A stretch of 26,327 bases of DNA from Vitrella brassicaformis. Lineage: Eukaryota > Sar > Vitrellaceae. Numbering within the stretch: the stretch's first letter is position 1; the number at the start of each line of letters is the position of its first letter. The position numbers and the translations under genes were made by a program. The stretch is from NCBI GenBank assembly GCA_001179505.1, contig CDMY01000123.1, positions 30,408-56,734 of the forward strand. The letters run 5' to 3'. Below the pieces are notes generated by a model that saw only the letters and a list, made by a program, of their open reading frames with translations, searched no databases and was not told where the DNA came from. Positions 9,800 to 20,391 of this stretch are shown here, one piece after another.

Positions 9800-11191
9800 G
9801 AATGAGCCTAGCCTCTGGCACAAACAAATAGGGGAGGGAGGGAGGGAGGGGCGGACTCGTACCTGCACGTGTGTGTGTGTCCATCGCTATGTGTGTGTGC
9901 GTGTGGTGTCGGTATCTTCTGCGAATGAGTGACAGCATCGAATCCACCCACGTCACGTCTACACCCACACTAACTGCCTGCAGCCGTTTTATGCCCTTCG
10001 GCCCATGACCAGACAGACCACCAGGGAGGGAGGGGAGTCAAGTATTTTCAAGTGCATGTGTGTGTGCGTGTGTGTGTGTGCTTGCGTGTGTCGTGAGGTG
10101 TTGTGTTGTGTTGTTTGTGCGCCTCGGCACCTTCCGCTGCTCGGCGAGTTGGGGCGTGCTCGCGAGTGGGTGGTGGTGCCACACGAGGGGCCTTTAATGA
10201 CACCTTGATTGAGAATGAGTGAAATCGACAACGGGGCGGTCGGTGCTCTTTAACAACATCATGATGTATGTGTTTTGTGTGTAAGCGCGTGTCTGTCTTT
10301 CTGAGAGGCGGCCTGCTCGAGAGTGAGTGGACTATCGCGCCACTCTTTTTACCCTGCCTCTCTCCTGCCTTTTAAGATGGTCGACTAACTTCGATGGCTT
10401 CCCCATATTTCTCCCACATAACAAGGGGGTTTTTGACGCCATTCATTCCACCTCGATGGCCGGATGGATGGATGGATGGCGGCTGAAAGACTTTTTAAGT
10501 AGGGCCTTCCTTGCCGGCCGGCCTGCCTTCGTGACTGACTACCTGCCTGATTGCCCTCTCTGTCTGTCTGCCTGTCTGCCTGCCCACCTGCTGCTGCCCA
10601 TGACCTCTCTTGATGTGGCTTTGCTTGACGTTCGATGTCCGTGTCACAGTGGCGTCGCCGAGGCACTCATCAGCCAGGCAGCATCGATGGCCATCGATGC
10701 TGCTAAGCTGATGAACACCTGGGGGATGCCTCTGTGTCGCTGGCAGAGAATGGCGGGAAAGTCACACGGAGGGCGGCGCACATGCCAGTGTGACACAACG
10801 TTGTTTGCAATGTGTCGGCTGCCTGTTGTGTGTTTGCCTCACACCACACCCTCACTTATATGACTGTGTGTGAATGATATGATGCGTTGTGCGTCCTGTG
10901 GTGGTGGTGGTGCGGGGTGCTCATCGACAGCCACAGCTTGTCGGGCAAAGACTGGCTATGGCAGCTGATTAGCGTCGGTCGCACTCCATCCATCACCACA
11001 TGGGCTGCATGACTCACACAGTTGTGACTTGAGTGGATGACACCATGCGGCTGGCTGCTTTTGTGACTGACACCATCACACAACACACTCATCATCAAGA
11101 CGCCACAATCTCAGATCTCGCACTTCAGCTTCGTTTACCAAGTCAGCTGAGCTTGCAGACCGCCACCGTCTTCCCCTTCTTCCACTTTGCG
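9800..11191. other. Intergenic region downstream of the CobW-type gene
   Basis: No gene can be supported. It holds GT-repeat tracts (for example 10057-10080), GTTGT units near 10098-10113, and GGAT units near 10462-10480. The longest open frame (10327-10863) starts at GTG, has repeat-driven composition and shows no family resemblance. The last 150-200 nt are presumably the promoter and leader of the secreted protein at 11192. Confidence 0.5.
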
Positions 11192-12121
11192 ATGGCATCC
11201 GCCCTCCTGCTTACTCTCGCCGTATCATTGCTGTCAGCGTTCCGCATCGTTCCGGCCAATGGCGAGGTCTCGTCAGCTATGCTCCGCTCATCGCAGACAG
11301 ACTCACAACAGCACCAACAACGGCTCAGCAGAGCCAGGACGCTGCAGGCAGACGAAGATCTAGGCGGCTCTGATGCAGATGGCGGCAGTGATGGTAATGA
11401 TGACAATGCCGGCCCGGTGTTCATCGAGGACGTTAAGGTGCCGCAGGAGCCCTTCTGCAAGACCGAGAGCACGGAGAGCGCGTCACTTGCTGAAGGCCTG
11501 TCGACTTCCACCACCTACGCCATCCACGACTCTGCCACTGGCGGGTTCTGTCTGGTGACTGACGGCATAGCCTTGCTGTCGACGCCAAATGACAGCTTCC
11601 CCGCCATCACCTGGAGCTGCGACGCCACGACGGCGGGCGCCACAATGGAGGTGGCCTTGCCCCCCGACTCGCCCAGCACCAACGGCACTCTGCGCATCCG
11701 GGGGGCGCTGAAGATGCTGTCTGCTCCGGTGGACCCACAGTGCGTCGGGGGCATCATTTTGGTGGACTTTGTCTACACGGGCCTCGACAAAGTGACCGGC
11801 GAAGACGGTACAGTGACGGGGTATCGCATTGCCGCCAATGGCACCACTAGTGGCAAGGGAGAGGGGACGGCAACGGTGGCGGACATCCCGGATGGCTGCG
11901 AGGGTTTGGCTGAGGCGCAGGGCATGCAGGGCTTCCTCGGCAGCAAGGCCGATGACGACGGCAACCTGTTGGTCATCGCACCCGACCTACAGCAGCGGGA
12001 AGGAGAGGCGTCGGGCGGCCAGTGGGAGGCGGAGGGCGGGCTGGTGGTGTTTTCGCAGGACGCCTACAGTGGGCAGTTTGTACGGCAGTGGGACTTCGTT
12101 GTGGGGGGCGCCTGCCGGTGA
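11192..12121 (+). CDS. Secreted protein of unknown function, single exon
   Basis: An intronless 930-nt frame encoding 309 residues. The start MASALLLTLAVSLLSAF is preferred because it opens a textbook signal peptide; an in-frame ATG at 11045 would bury it behind 49 residues. After cleavage comes a Ser/Gln-rich then acidic Asp/Gly-rich linker (about residues 35-75), then a globular region with six cysteines (EPFCKT, GFCLVT, WSCDAT, PQCVGG, DGCEGL and the C-terminal GACR), which could form three disulfides. Three N-glycosylation sequons are present (NDS and two NGT). The globular part is rich in Gly, Thr and Val, suggesting a beta-rich extracellular domain. No membrane segment or GPI signal is seen at the end. 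I do not recognise the family. A lack of introns is unusual beside its intron-rich neighbours. Confidence 0.75.
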   Translation: MASALLLTLAVSLLSAFRIVPANGEVSSAMLRSSQTDSQQHQQRLSRARTLQADEDLGGSDADGGSDGNDDNAGPVFIEDVKVPQEPFCKTESTESASLAEGLSTSTTYAIHDSATGGFCLVTDGIALLSTPNDSFPAITWSCDATTAGATMEVALPPDSPSTNGTLRIRGALKMLSAPVDPQCVGGIILVDFVYTGLDKVTGEDGTVTGYRIAANGTTSGKGEGTATVADIPDGCEGLAEAQGMQGFLGSKADDDGNLLVIAPDLQQREGEASGGQWEAEGGLVVFSQDAYSGQFVRQWDFVVGGACR

Positions 12122-12880
12122 TCAATCAATGAGTGAGTGGTATGGGATGAAGTAACTAATTAATTAATTAGCCAATTGCATGTTTGTGTGGGTGAGGTGC
12201 ATGTTTGTGTGGGTGAGGAAAGAGGGATGGGGCGAGCCGCTTTGTTTTTTCGTCGTGGCCGCTCATTTACTGCCGGCTGGGGGGTCAGCGGGTTGCCAGA
12301 CTGTGAGCAATCTAATGGGTGGGTGTTTGCACCGCTCGGGCGGCGGACTTGTCCGAGAATGGGAGAACCTACATGCCATGCCATGCCATCAATGCATTCG
12401 CTGTCGGTGGTCTATGCTTTTTGTGTCTGTCTGTCTGTCTGTCTGGCTAACTTGCTCCCGTGTCCATGGGGGAACTTTCCCGTCCGTGCGACTGACTTGT
12501 GTGCGTGTGTTGTCTGCCTGTCTCTTTATCTGTGGTTCGTTTAGGGTGGCTTCTCTGTGCCGTACTTACGTACACGCTAGCTCAATTCGGTGTGTGCACG
12601 TTTCTGAGCGAGGGAGCCTGTGGACGCTCGGACGTTTGACAGATGGATGACTGACGGACTGATGGAATGGAGACTGGCGTGTGTGTGTGAATGCCTTCTT
12701 TCCGTATCCTTATTTCGCGTGTCCTGTATTATTTGGTGGTCGGTTTCATTCTGTTTCATTGTCCCGCATTTCATCTGGCTGCCAGAAAGAAGGCACCCCT
12801 CTCTCTCTCTCTCTCTCTAGCTGGCCGTGTGTCTGTCTGTCTGCCTGCCTGTCTTGTGTGTCTCGGTCCAGGCGGCCATC
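12122..12880. other. Intergenic region between convergent genes, with a duplicated 21-bp unit
   Basis: No gene is supported. At 12177-12218 a 21-bp unit containing GCATGTTTGTGTGGGTGAGG is present twice in tandem, just after a TAAT repeat (12157-12170). GTCT repeats near 12425-12443 and a CT run near 12800-12819 follow. The ORFs on both strands here are repeat-driven. Confidence 0.5.
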
Positions 12881-14171
12881 TCAGGCAGCAGTCGTCTTGA
12901 CCTTGAACTTCTTGGGGCACCCCAGGGCCTGCGGCATGCTGCACTGTAACAGCTGCCAGCCGGAGTGACTTTGGCGCCTCAGAGTGAACTGCGCAGAACA
13001 AACACCGACAAACGACATCTCTCTTTCATCAGTGCTGTTGATATACCGAGAACTCCTCTGTCCACCCGACGCGCGCGCGCCGCGCCTCCTCCCCCTTCAC
13101 AGTCACGTCAGGGAGCAACGTCTGCATTGACCAATTTGCCCCATGGCCAGCACACACGTAGACATGCAGCATATCAATGTCAACGGTATCTGTTCTGTCT
13201 GTCCATACCAGAGTCTTGCTGGCTATGTCGCACGTGTAGATCTTCACGTCTTTGTGGCATTGCGAAGAGTTGGGCAGGGTATGGAAAGCTTCCTCGTCTC
13301 TGCAAGTACAAGTACGAAACCGGGAGTGCCGCGAGTACGGTACAAGACGAATTCGAAAATCATCGCGCAGCGAGAATGCAGCCATTTCAATGATTTCATT
13401 CCGAATCTGCACACAACCGGACCGCAGTGAGCTGCAGGGAAGGAATAGTAAAAAGTAAAAAGTGTGAGACACACACAAGCCCATATGTCTCCACTACGCT
13501 ACGTAGATACTTACCTGTGTCGAGGGGGCACTTGGCCACATGAGCGTCGATGAAGTACTCGTGCGGCTCCCCATCACGAGTTTTGCTGAACTTCCCGACG
13601 AGATGTGATGTGGTGTGTGTGTGTGTGTGTGTATGTGTTCGAGCGACCAGCCTAGCCCCGTGTTTTCGTGGTGGAAAAAGTATCCTTTTTCGTCGGTTTC
13701 CATGACGGCGACATAGGTCTGCATGCCGACAGACAAGGCAAAGAGACAACAGAGAGGCACATGATGCGCTTGTCGGCTCGATGGTGACATATATACATGT
13801 ACCAGCTTGAAGTTGTCAGGTTTCTCGCAGGAGTAGACGACATTCGTCTCCGGGTCGTAGCAGCGGGGCGGAGTGTCTGTGATGTCCTCGAGCTGCGAGT
13901 AGTGAATGTCCGACCCGCGAGGCCTGCACCTGTACGCTCGGCAACTCCTCACTCCAGCCGTTTCTGTTGCTGACAGTGTGGCGTTCATCCGCTGCTCACA
14001 CGCAATTAAGCGCGAGGAAGGGCACACAGCACAGAACCATCGGTGAGTTGACCCTCTGCATGGCGCTAGCTGGCTCACCTGCAAAGCCGGCGGCACTGCG
14101 AAGGAGGCCGATCGAGTGGCCGAGAAGAAGAGCGGCAGCAGCGGAGACAAGAGCAGCAGCCGACCCGCCAT
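12881..14171 (-). CDS. Cysteine-rich secreted protein with two tandem homologous units (gene model partly unresolved)
   Basis: The start MAGRLLLLSPLLPLFFSAT is a clear signal peptide. Proposed exons: 14171-14079, 13991-13803, 13718-13648, 13585-13515 (unit 1), then 13406-13209, 13121-13047 and 12988-12881 (unit 2, TGA at 12881-12883). The units match in layout: CRAYRC / RTCTC, then PPRCYDPETNVVYSC / SSQCHKDVKIYTC, then a phase-0 intron after Leu (NFKL, KTL), then a segment of about 24-25 residues, then a last piece with HVAKCP / ALGCP. Three introns (13992-14078, 13719-13802, 13122-13208) are 87, 84 and 87 nt and stop-free in frame. The join between units is not solved: the strong donor GTAAGT at 13514 leaves phase 1, while the matching acceptor CAG before 13406 needs phase 0. 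Two genes are possible, as an ATG at 13484 starts MGLCVSHTFYFLLFLPC, which also resembles a signal peptide. Family unknown. Confidence 0.5.
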
Positions 14172-14757
14172 GATGCAATATTATTGCAGTGCCGGGGTCC
14201 GGGCTTCGACCTGTCCTGCCTCAGGAAGGATAGGGAGCGTCAAGGCGCGAGACGGCCAGCTTTCGGCTGCCCCCGTAAACGCACAGCCCCCTCTTCGTGC
14301 CACGCGCTTTCCCCCCGCGACTAGCGCCGACACGGGATCTGTCTATCTCTAGGCCTCTTTTGTTTGTTTCTTTCTTTCCTTCTCTTTGCTTTCTGTGTCT
14401 GGTTCTTCCCTCACCCCCCTGGACGCCCCATGCGCACCAGCCGAGGGCACACTCAGGAAGCAAACACAACACCTGCGTGTGCCAACCACCTGACTGAGCG
14501 AAGTGCTGGTGCATGTGATGTGATGCATCAATCAGTGAGGAGAGAACAGCTGACACATCAGCAGATTGAATGAATGAATGAATGAATGAATCACCCAGTG
14601 CTGCCACAACAAACGCACGTCTTAGTTGCGCCACCCACCGACCCACAGCCAAAAGCACACACACATCGCAGCGCATCACATGGCACCCTCTACCTGTGCC
14701 TCGCCTCGCCCACACACAATCTCTCCCTCTCTCATCTGTCGCTCATCTGTCTGTCAG
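14172..14757. other. Intergenic region upstream of the cysteine-rich gene
   Basis: It lies between the start of the cysteine-rich gene and the stop of the hydrolase gene, both on the minus strand. It contains six GAAT units at 14568-14592 and pyrimidine-rich stretches near 14350-14420. No coding or RNA gene is supported. The half nearer 14172 is presumably promoter. Confidence 0.5.
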
Positions 14758-16204
14758 TCAGTACTTTGCCTCCTGGATGGCCGCCTGATGTGCGGCATGC
14801 GTGTCGCCTGCTGTCCCGACGGTGGTCTGTATGAAGGCCCTGACTGCCCTGATCCACACAGTGGGCATCTCCGACACCACCAGCTGCGTCCTCTCCTCAG
14901 GCAACAGGCCAGCCAGCGCCTCACTCACCGAGGTCTTGTGCATCCCGTCAGAATCGCCTGCACACACACACACACACACACATCCATCCATCCATCTGTT
15001 CATCAAAAGGTGCAGCGCTTCGCGTGTAATCAATCTATTGTGTGATCTGAGTGACACTCACATACCATGGCCCATGAAGTGCACCACCATGTATGAGATG
15101 CCCTCTCCGCCCGCCACCCCACTCAGCGACGCGATCTGCTCCTTGCCCACCCCGATCACTGGGCAGTCCCCACTGCCGCTGATCCACCCCGCCCAGCCAT
15201 CAAACACCCGAGTCAGCTCGGCCGCATCCATCTGCTCGATGCGCGCCCGGTTCTCCGGGCGGGCGCTGCAGAGGGCGCGGAAGAATGGCGTGTTGAGGAG
15301 GGCCGGGATGCCGCCCCGTCGCAGCCGAGTGGCGTATTGTATGTAGTACTCGTTGGAGAGCACGTCGGCGGCGAGGTGGCCGCCGGTCATGTTCATCAAG
15401 ATGCACGCCTTGACGCGGGAGGGGTACTTGAGGGCGAACAGCAAAGACCTTACAAGACATGACACCAGAAAGACATGCATGGTATGGTTGGTGGGTCCGT
15501 GTGTGTGTGTGTGTGGTCTCGGTCACATACATGCGCGCCCCGCTGCTGTTGCCGACCAGGATGACCTTTCCATAGCCCAGTGCGTCCAGCAGCCCACACA
15601 AGTCATCAGCTGCACGACAGACAAAACACACACACTCACCATACACACCACACCTAGTGTGAAAGAGAGAGTGCATCGTTTGCTGGCCACATGCGCACCC
15701 TGCAGTTGCGGCTCGGGCACCACCCCATCATCGCTCCCCTCCCCCTCTAGAGCCCCGTCGATGCTGAAGTCTGAGGCTCCTGTGTTGCGCCTGTCCCACA
15801 CCATTCCCACCGTGTCCGGCAGATCTTCAAAGAGCCATGATTGCAACTCGCACGCATCGAGCCCGCCTTGCCCACCTGAATGAACGGGACACACACACAC
15901 ATACGGGACACACACACACATACAGAGAAGAGAAGAACAGTCAACAGCAGGGCTTTCTTGGTAGATGCTCACCGGGCGTGAAGACGATTGGCGTCAGCTT
16001 GGATGGAGAGGGCGGGTGCAGGGCAGCCTTGCCGAGCAGCTGATAGCGAATGGCGACGCCGTTGACGGTGCGGTATTGCGGAGGGGTGGAGGGAAACGTC
16101 ATCGAGTGGAAACGGGCACGAAAATGTGCGACATAGTCGACGAGCCCAGCGATGAGCCAGCCGCTGCTGGAGGGAGTGGCGGAGCCGGTGCTGCTGTTGC
16201 CCAT
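14758..16204 (-). CDS. Alpha/beta hydrolase fold protein
   Basis: Five exons: 16204-15973, 15875-15699, 15609-15531, 15448-15066 and 14957-14758, totalling 1071 nt or 356 residues, all GT-AG and in phase. The fold is shown by the order of elements: an N-terminal strand (YRTVNGVAIRYQLLG), IVFTPGGQGG as the likely oxyanion region, VGMVWDRRNTGAS, DDLCGLLDALGYGKVILVG, then the nucleophile elbow GNSSG at 156-160 with Ser158, followed by FALKYPSRVKACILMNM. HGDSD near 290-294 matches the place of the acidic residue. The cap region is 'GGHLAADVLSNEYY' onward. After the acid residue the usual C-terminal Gly-His is not evident (the corresponding stretch reads LVVSEMPTVW), so the catalytic triad may be incomplete. 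There is no signal peptide; a cytosolic place is likely. The substrate cannot be told from sequence. Esterase, peroxidase-type or epoxide hydrolase-like activities are all open. Confidence 0.82.
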
Positions 16205-16538
16205 CTCACCATTCGGGCAGGCTCACTTTCTCCTACGTCCAGTCTTTGCCCCCAATCACACGACCGGCCCCCCGTCACCCCCCCATGTGCATGCAGTGAT
16301 CGACGAAGGATTGAAAGCACAGCACTGGTGAGTGCATGCGCAGAGTAGCTATCGATTCAAGTGGCCATGGCCGGAAAAGGCTGGCTGCATTCAGAGGACG
16401 TCCATGTCCGTCCATCATACATATCGACGAGAAAGCACAGTGCACGACAGGCCGGATACTCGTGCTGGCACTGGCACTCACACTGCCATGCTGTCGGTCG
16501 GTCCTTCCACTTCATTGACACCTCTCCCACGGCTGCAC

Positions 16539-16570
<32 letters not shown>

Positions 16571-16611
16571 GAGACCCACGCACACACAACCCATAACTCA
16601 CGAAGCATCCA
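16205..16611. other. Intergenic region between hydrolase and PUB-domain genes
   Basis: About 400 nt between the stop of the PUB-like gene and the start of the hydrolase gene, both on the minus strand. It holds a GACA repeat at 16545-16571. No gene is seen; the left half is presumably the hydrolase promoter. Confidence 0.5.
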
Positions 16612-17453
16612 TCATCGGTGCCTTTGTTCTCGTCGCACCTTCTTCGGTCTCTCTTTCGCATCGGCCCATGCCAGGCTGTCGGTGCCGCCGCCCTTGTGCG
16701 GCGCGTCGTCCACCTGCTGAATGCCTGGGGGCCGCCTGTCGTCACGCATCATCTCCTGAATGTCAGGCAAGGTGAAGCTGCCTGCAATGCAGGCAATCAC
16801 ACACACAAAGCACACATGCACAGAGCACAGAGCACATAAGCGCATGTGGCCATGTTGCAGTGAGTGGCGTACTTACATGGGTCTTTGGCGGCGTCGATCC
16901 GTTCGGCCAACAGCCGACGGCACCGCTGAAGGTGGTCCATGGCGCCCTCACCCTGGCGCAACACAAGCAGGCCTTCGCCCTCATCCTCCTGGTTGCACGA
17001 TACACATGTATCGCAAAGCACAAGGAAACACACCACAGACACTCACCTCACTGGCAGGCAAGCCATGTGAACATAACATGCGCACCTGGAAGCCGCTGCA
17101 TCTCATCAGCTCAATGAAAACCGCCGTGTGTGGCTCAAAAATGCGCTCTAGAGCCGACAGCCGAAGACGCTACGCACACAGACACACGCACGGATAGGGA
17201 ACCCAGATGCGACGAGTGCATTGATTGCATGCTTCTCTCTCACTTGAAGGGCGCGTTCAGAGGGCTGCTTCTCGATGCGTTGATAGATCTCCAGCAGAGC
17301 GGCGAGCTGCCTGTTGGCCTCCATGGCTTCGTCGGCGCCCCGCAGCAGTGACTCGAAGGCGGAAGTGGGCCTGTCGGCGGGATCTGCCAGCGAATCGTCC
17401 AGAGTACCGTCGGGCGATGTCTGAGAGACGTCCTGCATTGCTGTCGAAGCCAT
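16612..17453 (-). CDS. Probable PUB (PUG)-domain protein with a C-terminal PPGI motif
   Basis: Four exons: 17453-17244, 17169-17047, 16988-16877 and 16781-16612, giving 204 residues with all joins in phase. A start at ATG 17525 adds 24 residues (MQQRFRFRCASFLARRR), Arg-rich and without acidic residues at first, which could be a mitochondrial targeting sequence; I cannot choose between the two. The middle resembles a PUB domain, a helical module that binds the tail of p97/CDC48: LAALLEIYQRIEKQPSE, then RLRLSALERIF, FIELMRCSGFQV and GEGLLVLRQGEGAMDHLQRC fit the family pattern of NP-E-KYR-IR, V-GA-LL-GF and LVL. The last exon reads FTLPDIQEMMRDDRRPPGIQQVDD, a PPGI-x(2)-[IV]-DD motif also known from peroxin-like and other eukaryotic proteins, followed by a basic tail. 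A CDC48 adaptor role is inference. It is divergent from the LRR gene. Confidence 0.65.
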
Positions 17454-17525
17454 TCTCCCCTCGATGGTCGATACCCGACGGCGCGCCAAAAAGCTCGCAC
17501 AGCGAAAGCGGAACCGCTGCTGCAT

Positions 17526-17643
17526 GAAAGCGGGCGAAGAAGGGGAGAAGAAGGGCCTTCTGTGGGCGTTGTGGCGTGCCTTGGTCCATGTGTGCTGTTA
17601 TGCGCTCGCATACCCATGAAAATCTTGGGTTTCTGGTGGAGGT
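17526..17643. promoter_or_regulatory. Divergent promoter region between the PUB-like and LRR genes
   Basis: Only 118 bp (or 190 bp if the PUB-like gene starts at 17453) separates two outward-facing genes. No known motif is evident; co-regulation is possible. Confidence 0.4.
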
Positions 17644-20391
17644 ATGAGCCGGTTTGCTGCTGTCCCAGCAGCGGCAGCAGCAGCTGCAGCAGGTGGGTCT
17701 GGTGATGGTGATTGGCGTCAGTTCTTTGTGCGTGATCAAGCCTACGGAGAATGGAACGTCTGGCTGGACCCGAAGGACAACGCACGGGAAGGCTTTCCCT
17801 CACAGCCGCTCACAGATGAGTCAGGTGAGTGAGATGAGGCAGACACAAAGACAGACAGACACATGGATAGATAGAGATGCTGCGCGCACTCGGCATCTCC
17901 CTCCCATCTTCCTCTCTGGTGTGATATCTGTGGTTGGTGTGGACAGCCGCTCGTTTCGCCCAGTGGCTGCGTCGCCATCCCCCGCCAGCCGACTGCTACA
18001 GAGCGACGCCGAACGACCGAGTTCGTCCGACGGCGGTGGTCAACCTGAGCAACAATCACTCGTTGGGCGACCGGGGCCTCGACGCCATAGTAGGGGCGCT
18101 GCTGGAGATACGACTGGACATCCGTTTGCTCAAGGTGTACAAATGCAACATAGGCCGCGCCGGTGAGCACACAGAGATCTAGGGGGGAGATGTGTGTGTT
18201 CGGTTCGGTGTGTGCGTATGTGTGTGTGTCAGGTGCTGAGTCGATATGTCGACTGATCAGGGGCCTGCCGACGGCGATGGCGGAGATCCACCTGTCGGAC
18301 AACCGCATCGACCAGGCCGGCGCGAAGGCCATCATGGAGGCCCTCGTAGACCTGTCGCCGCACCTCTACCCTCGACACGACCCCAAGTTAGTGTGTGTGT
18401 TGGTAAATGGGATGGTTGACGGAATGTAGTGAGAGTGTGTTTCCGATCTCTGTGAATGTGTTGTGTCGTGTCGTGTGTGTGTGTGTGCAGGCGACCGCCT
18501 GCGCCGGTGTGGCTAAGATTGGTACATGCCGCATGCCAACACACCGATGGATGGCTGAATGGATGGATGGCGCACCATTGAATTGCTCAAAAAGGTGTTT
18601 GTGTTGTGTCTGATCTGATCTGATCTGATCTGATTGTGTGCAGGAGAACAACCCCATCCATGACGCGCCAGCATGTGAGCCAAGCCAAGCCACCAAACCT
18701 GCATTTCACATATACGTCACTTTCTGTACCCCTCTAATGCGCTGCGCTTGCCTTCAGTGCTCCGGTGGCTCGAGTTGCGCCGCGTCCGCGTGTGCACGAA
18801 TGTGGATCGGAATAGGTGCACCAACACACGGTGTGCCCTGGTGGACCGGCGAGACCCCCGAGGCACCTGCCCCCTCCTCCACATCGGCACCCTGGCGGCA
18901 TACGCAACTTCTCGGGACACCAGACGCCTCCCGCAGCCACAAGCACAACAACAGCAGCAACACGAGAGGCAACAGCAACCGCACCAGCCGGCAGCAGCAG
19001 CAGCAGCGGCTTCGCCTGTCGATCGGCCGTGGGCGCCACCCCCTCTCCCTCCCTCCCCATCGCCATCGCAAGTACCCACATTCCCTCCGGCGGCATCGGC
19101 AGCTGCTGCTGCTGCCTCGTCGCAAGCGACGGCTAGCTCGTCGTCGGCTGCTGAAGTGAGGAATGGTGATAGAGCTCCTGGTGTCCCGTTTTCTCGGCCA
19201 GCCGCCCTTGATATGAGTCAGCTATTGCGGCCAGAGGCGGCCAGGGGTGCACCTGCTGCTGCAGCGTCCTCTGCCTCCGGCCCCGCCCCTCGCGAGTTGT
19301 TGAAGAAGGTGCAGCACACGTGGAAGCCCGTGGCGCGGTCGAACCCGGACTCTCCCACCGACACAGAACAGCGGCCGACGTCTTTCTCATCGTCGGCTGC
19401 TGCTCGTTCTACTACTGAGGGCTTTGTGGCTCCTGATGGTCAGAGCGCTGGGAGGAATGAGAGTCCGCCAGCTGCTGCGGCTGAGAGGATCACGGTGGCT
19501 GGGACACCTGCGCCCGTCGGCGCACCCTCCACCCACCAGCCCGCAGACGCAAACCAGCAATGGCTGATCGACTCCCAGCATTTGCGAGGGGGTCTGACGG
19601 AGCTGGGTGTGAGCGTCGACCCGGGAGAGCTGGACGACGTGCCCTCGCCCCCGCCCTTCGCCCCACCGAACCTGCGGCAACCTGCTGCGGGCCCTCCCCC
19701 ATCTCCCCCACCACTCCCTCCCCATCTGTTGCCCGGGCTCAACGGCAGCATGCCTCTCCCAGGGCATGAGGGCGCGGCGAGCGATGGTGCTGACCAGGAG
19801 AGGCAGAGGCGGGATGCATCGCCGCCGTGCAGCCCCACCCCAGCCGCGGCAGCAGCAGCAGCAGCAGCAGCGGCTTCATCATCGGCATCATCAATCTCGG
19901 TGGGTCACCTTGGCGACGGCTGGTGGCGGCCGCCACCTTTTCCCCCGCCCCCGCCCCCTGCCCCTCCCACCATCCTCAGTCACCTGCAGCCGCCCCCATT
20001 CCCACCACCACCAGCACCAGCAGCCCCACCAGCAGCCGTGAGTGCCAGTGCAGCACCTGTGACAGCAGCAGCAGCAGCAGCTGCTGCTGCTGCAGCAGCT
20101 GCTGCTTCCGTGACGCCCAGCCAGCCGTCGTCTCCTGGGCAAGACAGCCCGCTGCCGGCCAGCGACATGGTGGAGGGTAGCACGGCGACGAGTTCGGGCA
20201 ACCTGCGAGACGACAACAATGGGGTGCCCGGGGGCGGGAGTGGAAATAATGACGGTGGTGGTGGAGGAGGGGTGATGACGGGTGAGGAGGCGTTGGCCGA
20301 TGTGGATTGGTCGTGTTTGAGTCTGGACGAGATGAAGGCGCAGTACAGGCGGCTTATAGACTTTGGCGAACGAGACCTTAACGACAGATAG
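17644..20391 (+). CDS. Leucine-rich-repeat protein with Cys/His cluster and long Pro/Ala/Gln-rich disordered tail
   Basis: Six exons: 17644-17824, 17947-18162, 18233-18386, 18491-18521, 18644-18674 and 18758-20391, totalling 2247 nt or 748 residues, all in phase. Two exons are only 31 nt. After a short Ala run come about four ribonuclease-inhibitor-type leucine-rich repeats (VVNLSNNHSLGDRGLDAI, LLKVYKCNIGRAGAESIC, MAEIHLSDNRIDQAGAKAI, PVWLRLENNPIHDAP), a protein-binding surface. Next is a Cys/His cluster at about 217-246 with spacing C-x7-C-x4-C-x11-C-x3-H, which may bind zinc in a CCCH-like way. Residues about 270-715 are low complexity: Gln/His, poly-Ala runs and Pro-rich blocks with PPPP. 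The last 40 residues regain order (LADVDWSCLSLDEMKAQYRRLIDFGERD), likely helical. There is no signal peptide or membrane segment. A scaffold or RNA-binding role is possible but not shown. It shares a short upstream region with the PUB-like gene. Confidence 0.8.
20062..20107. repeat. CAG/CTG inverted triplet repeat inside the LRR protein gene
   Basis: A run of CAG triplets is followed directly by CTG triplets and then again by CAG and CTG units. The DNA is close to self-complementary and could fold into hairpins. It encodes uninterrupted alanine through mixed GCA and GCT codons, so protein composition is kept while the DNA is palindromic. Confidence 0.7.

Noticed and set aside
10327-10863. A 178-residue plus-strand frame between the CobW-type and secreted genes
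   Set aside because: It starts at GTG, has repeat-driven composition (GGAT and GCCT units), and resembles no family.
18717-19838. Several minus-strand frames opposite the LRR gene tail
   Set aside because: They arise from triplet repeats and Pro/Ala codons read backwards; no conserved motif.
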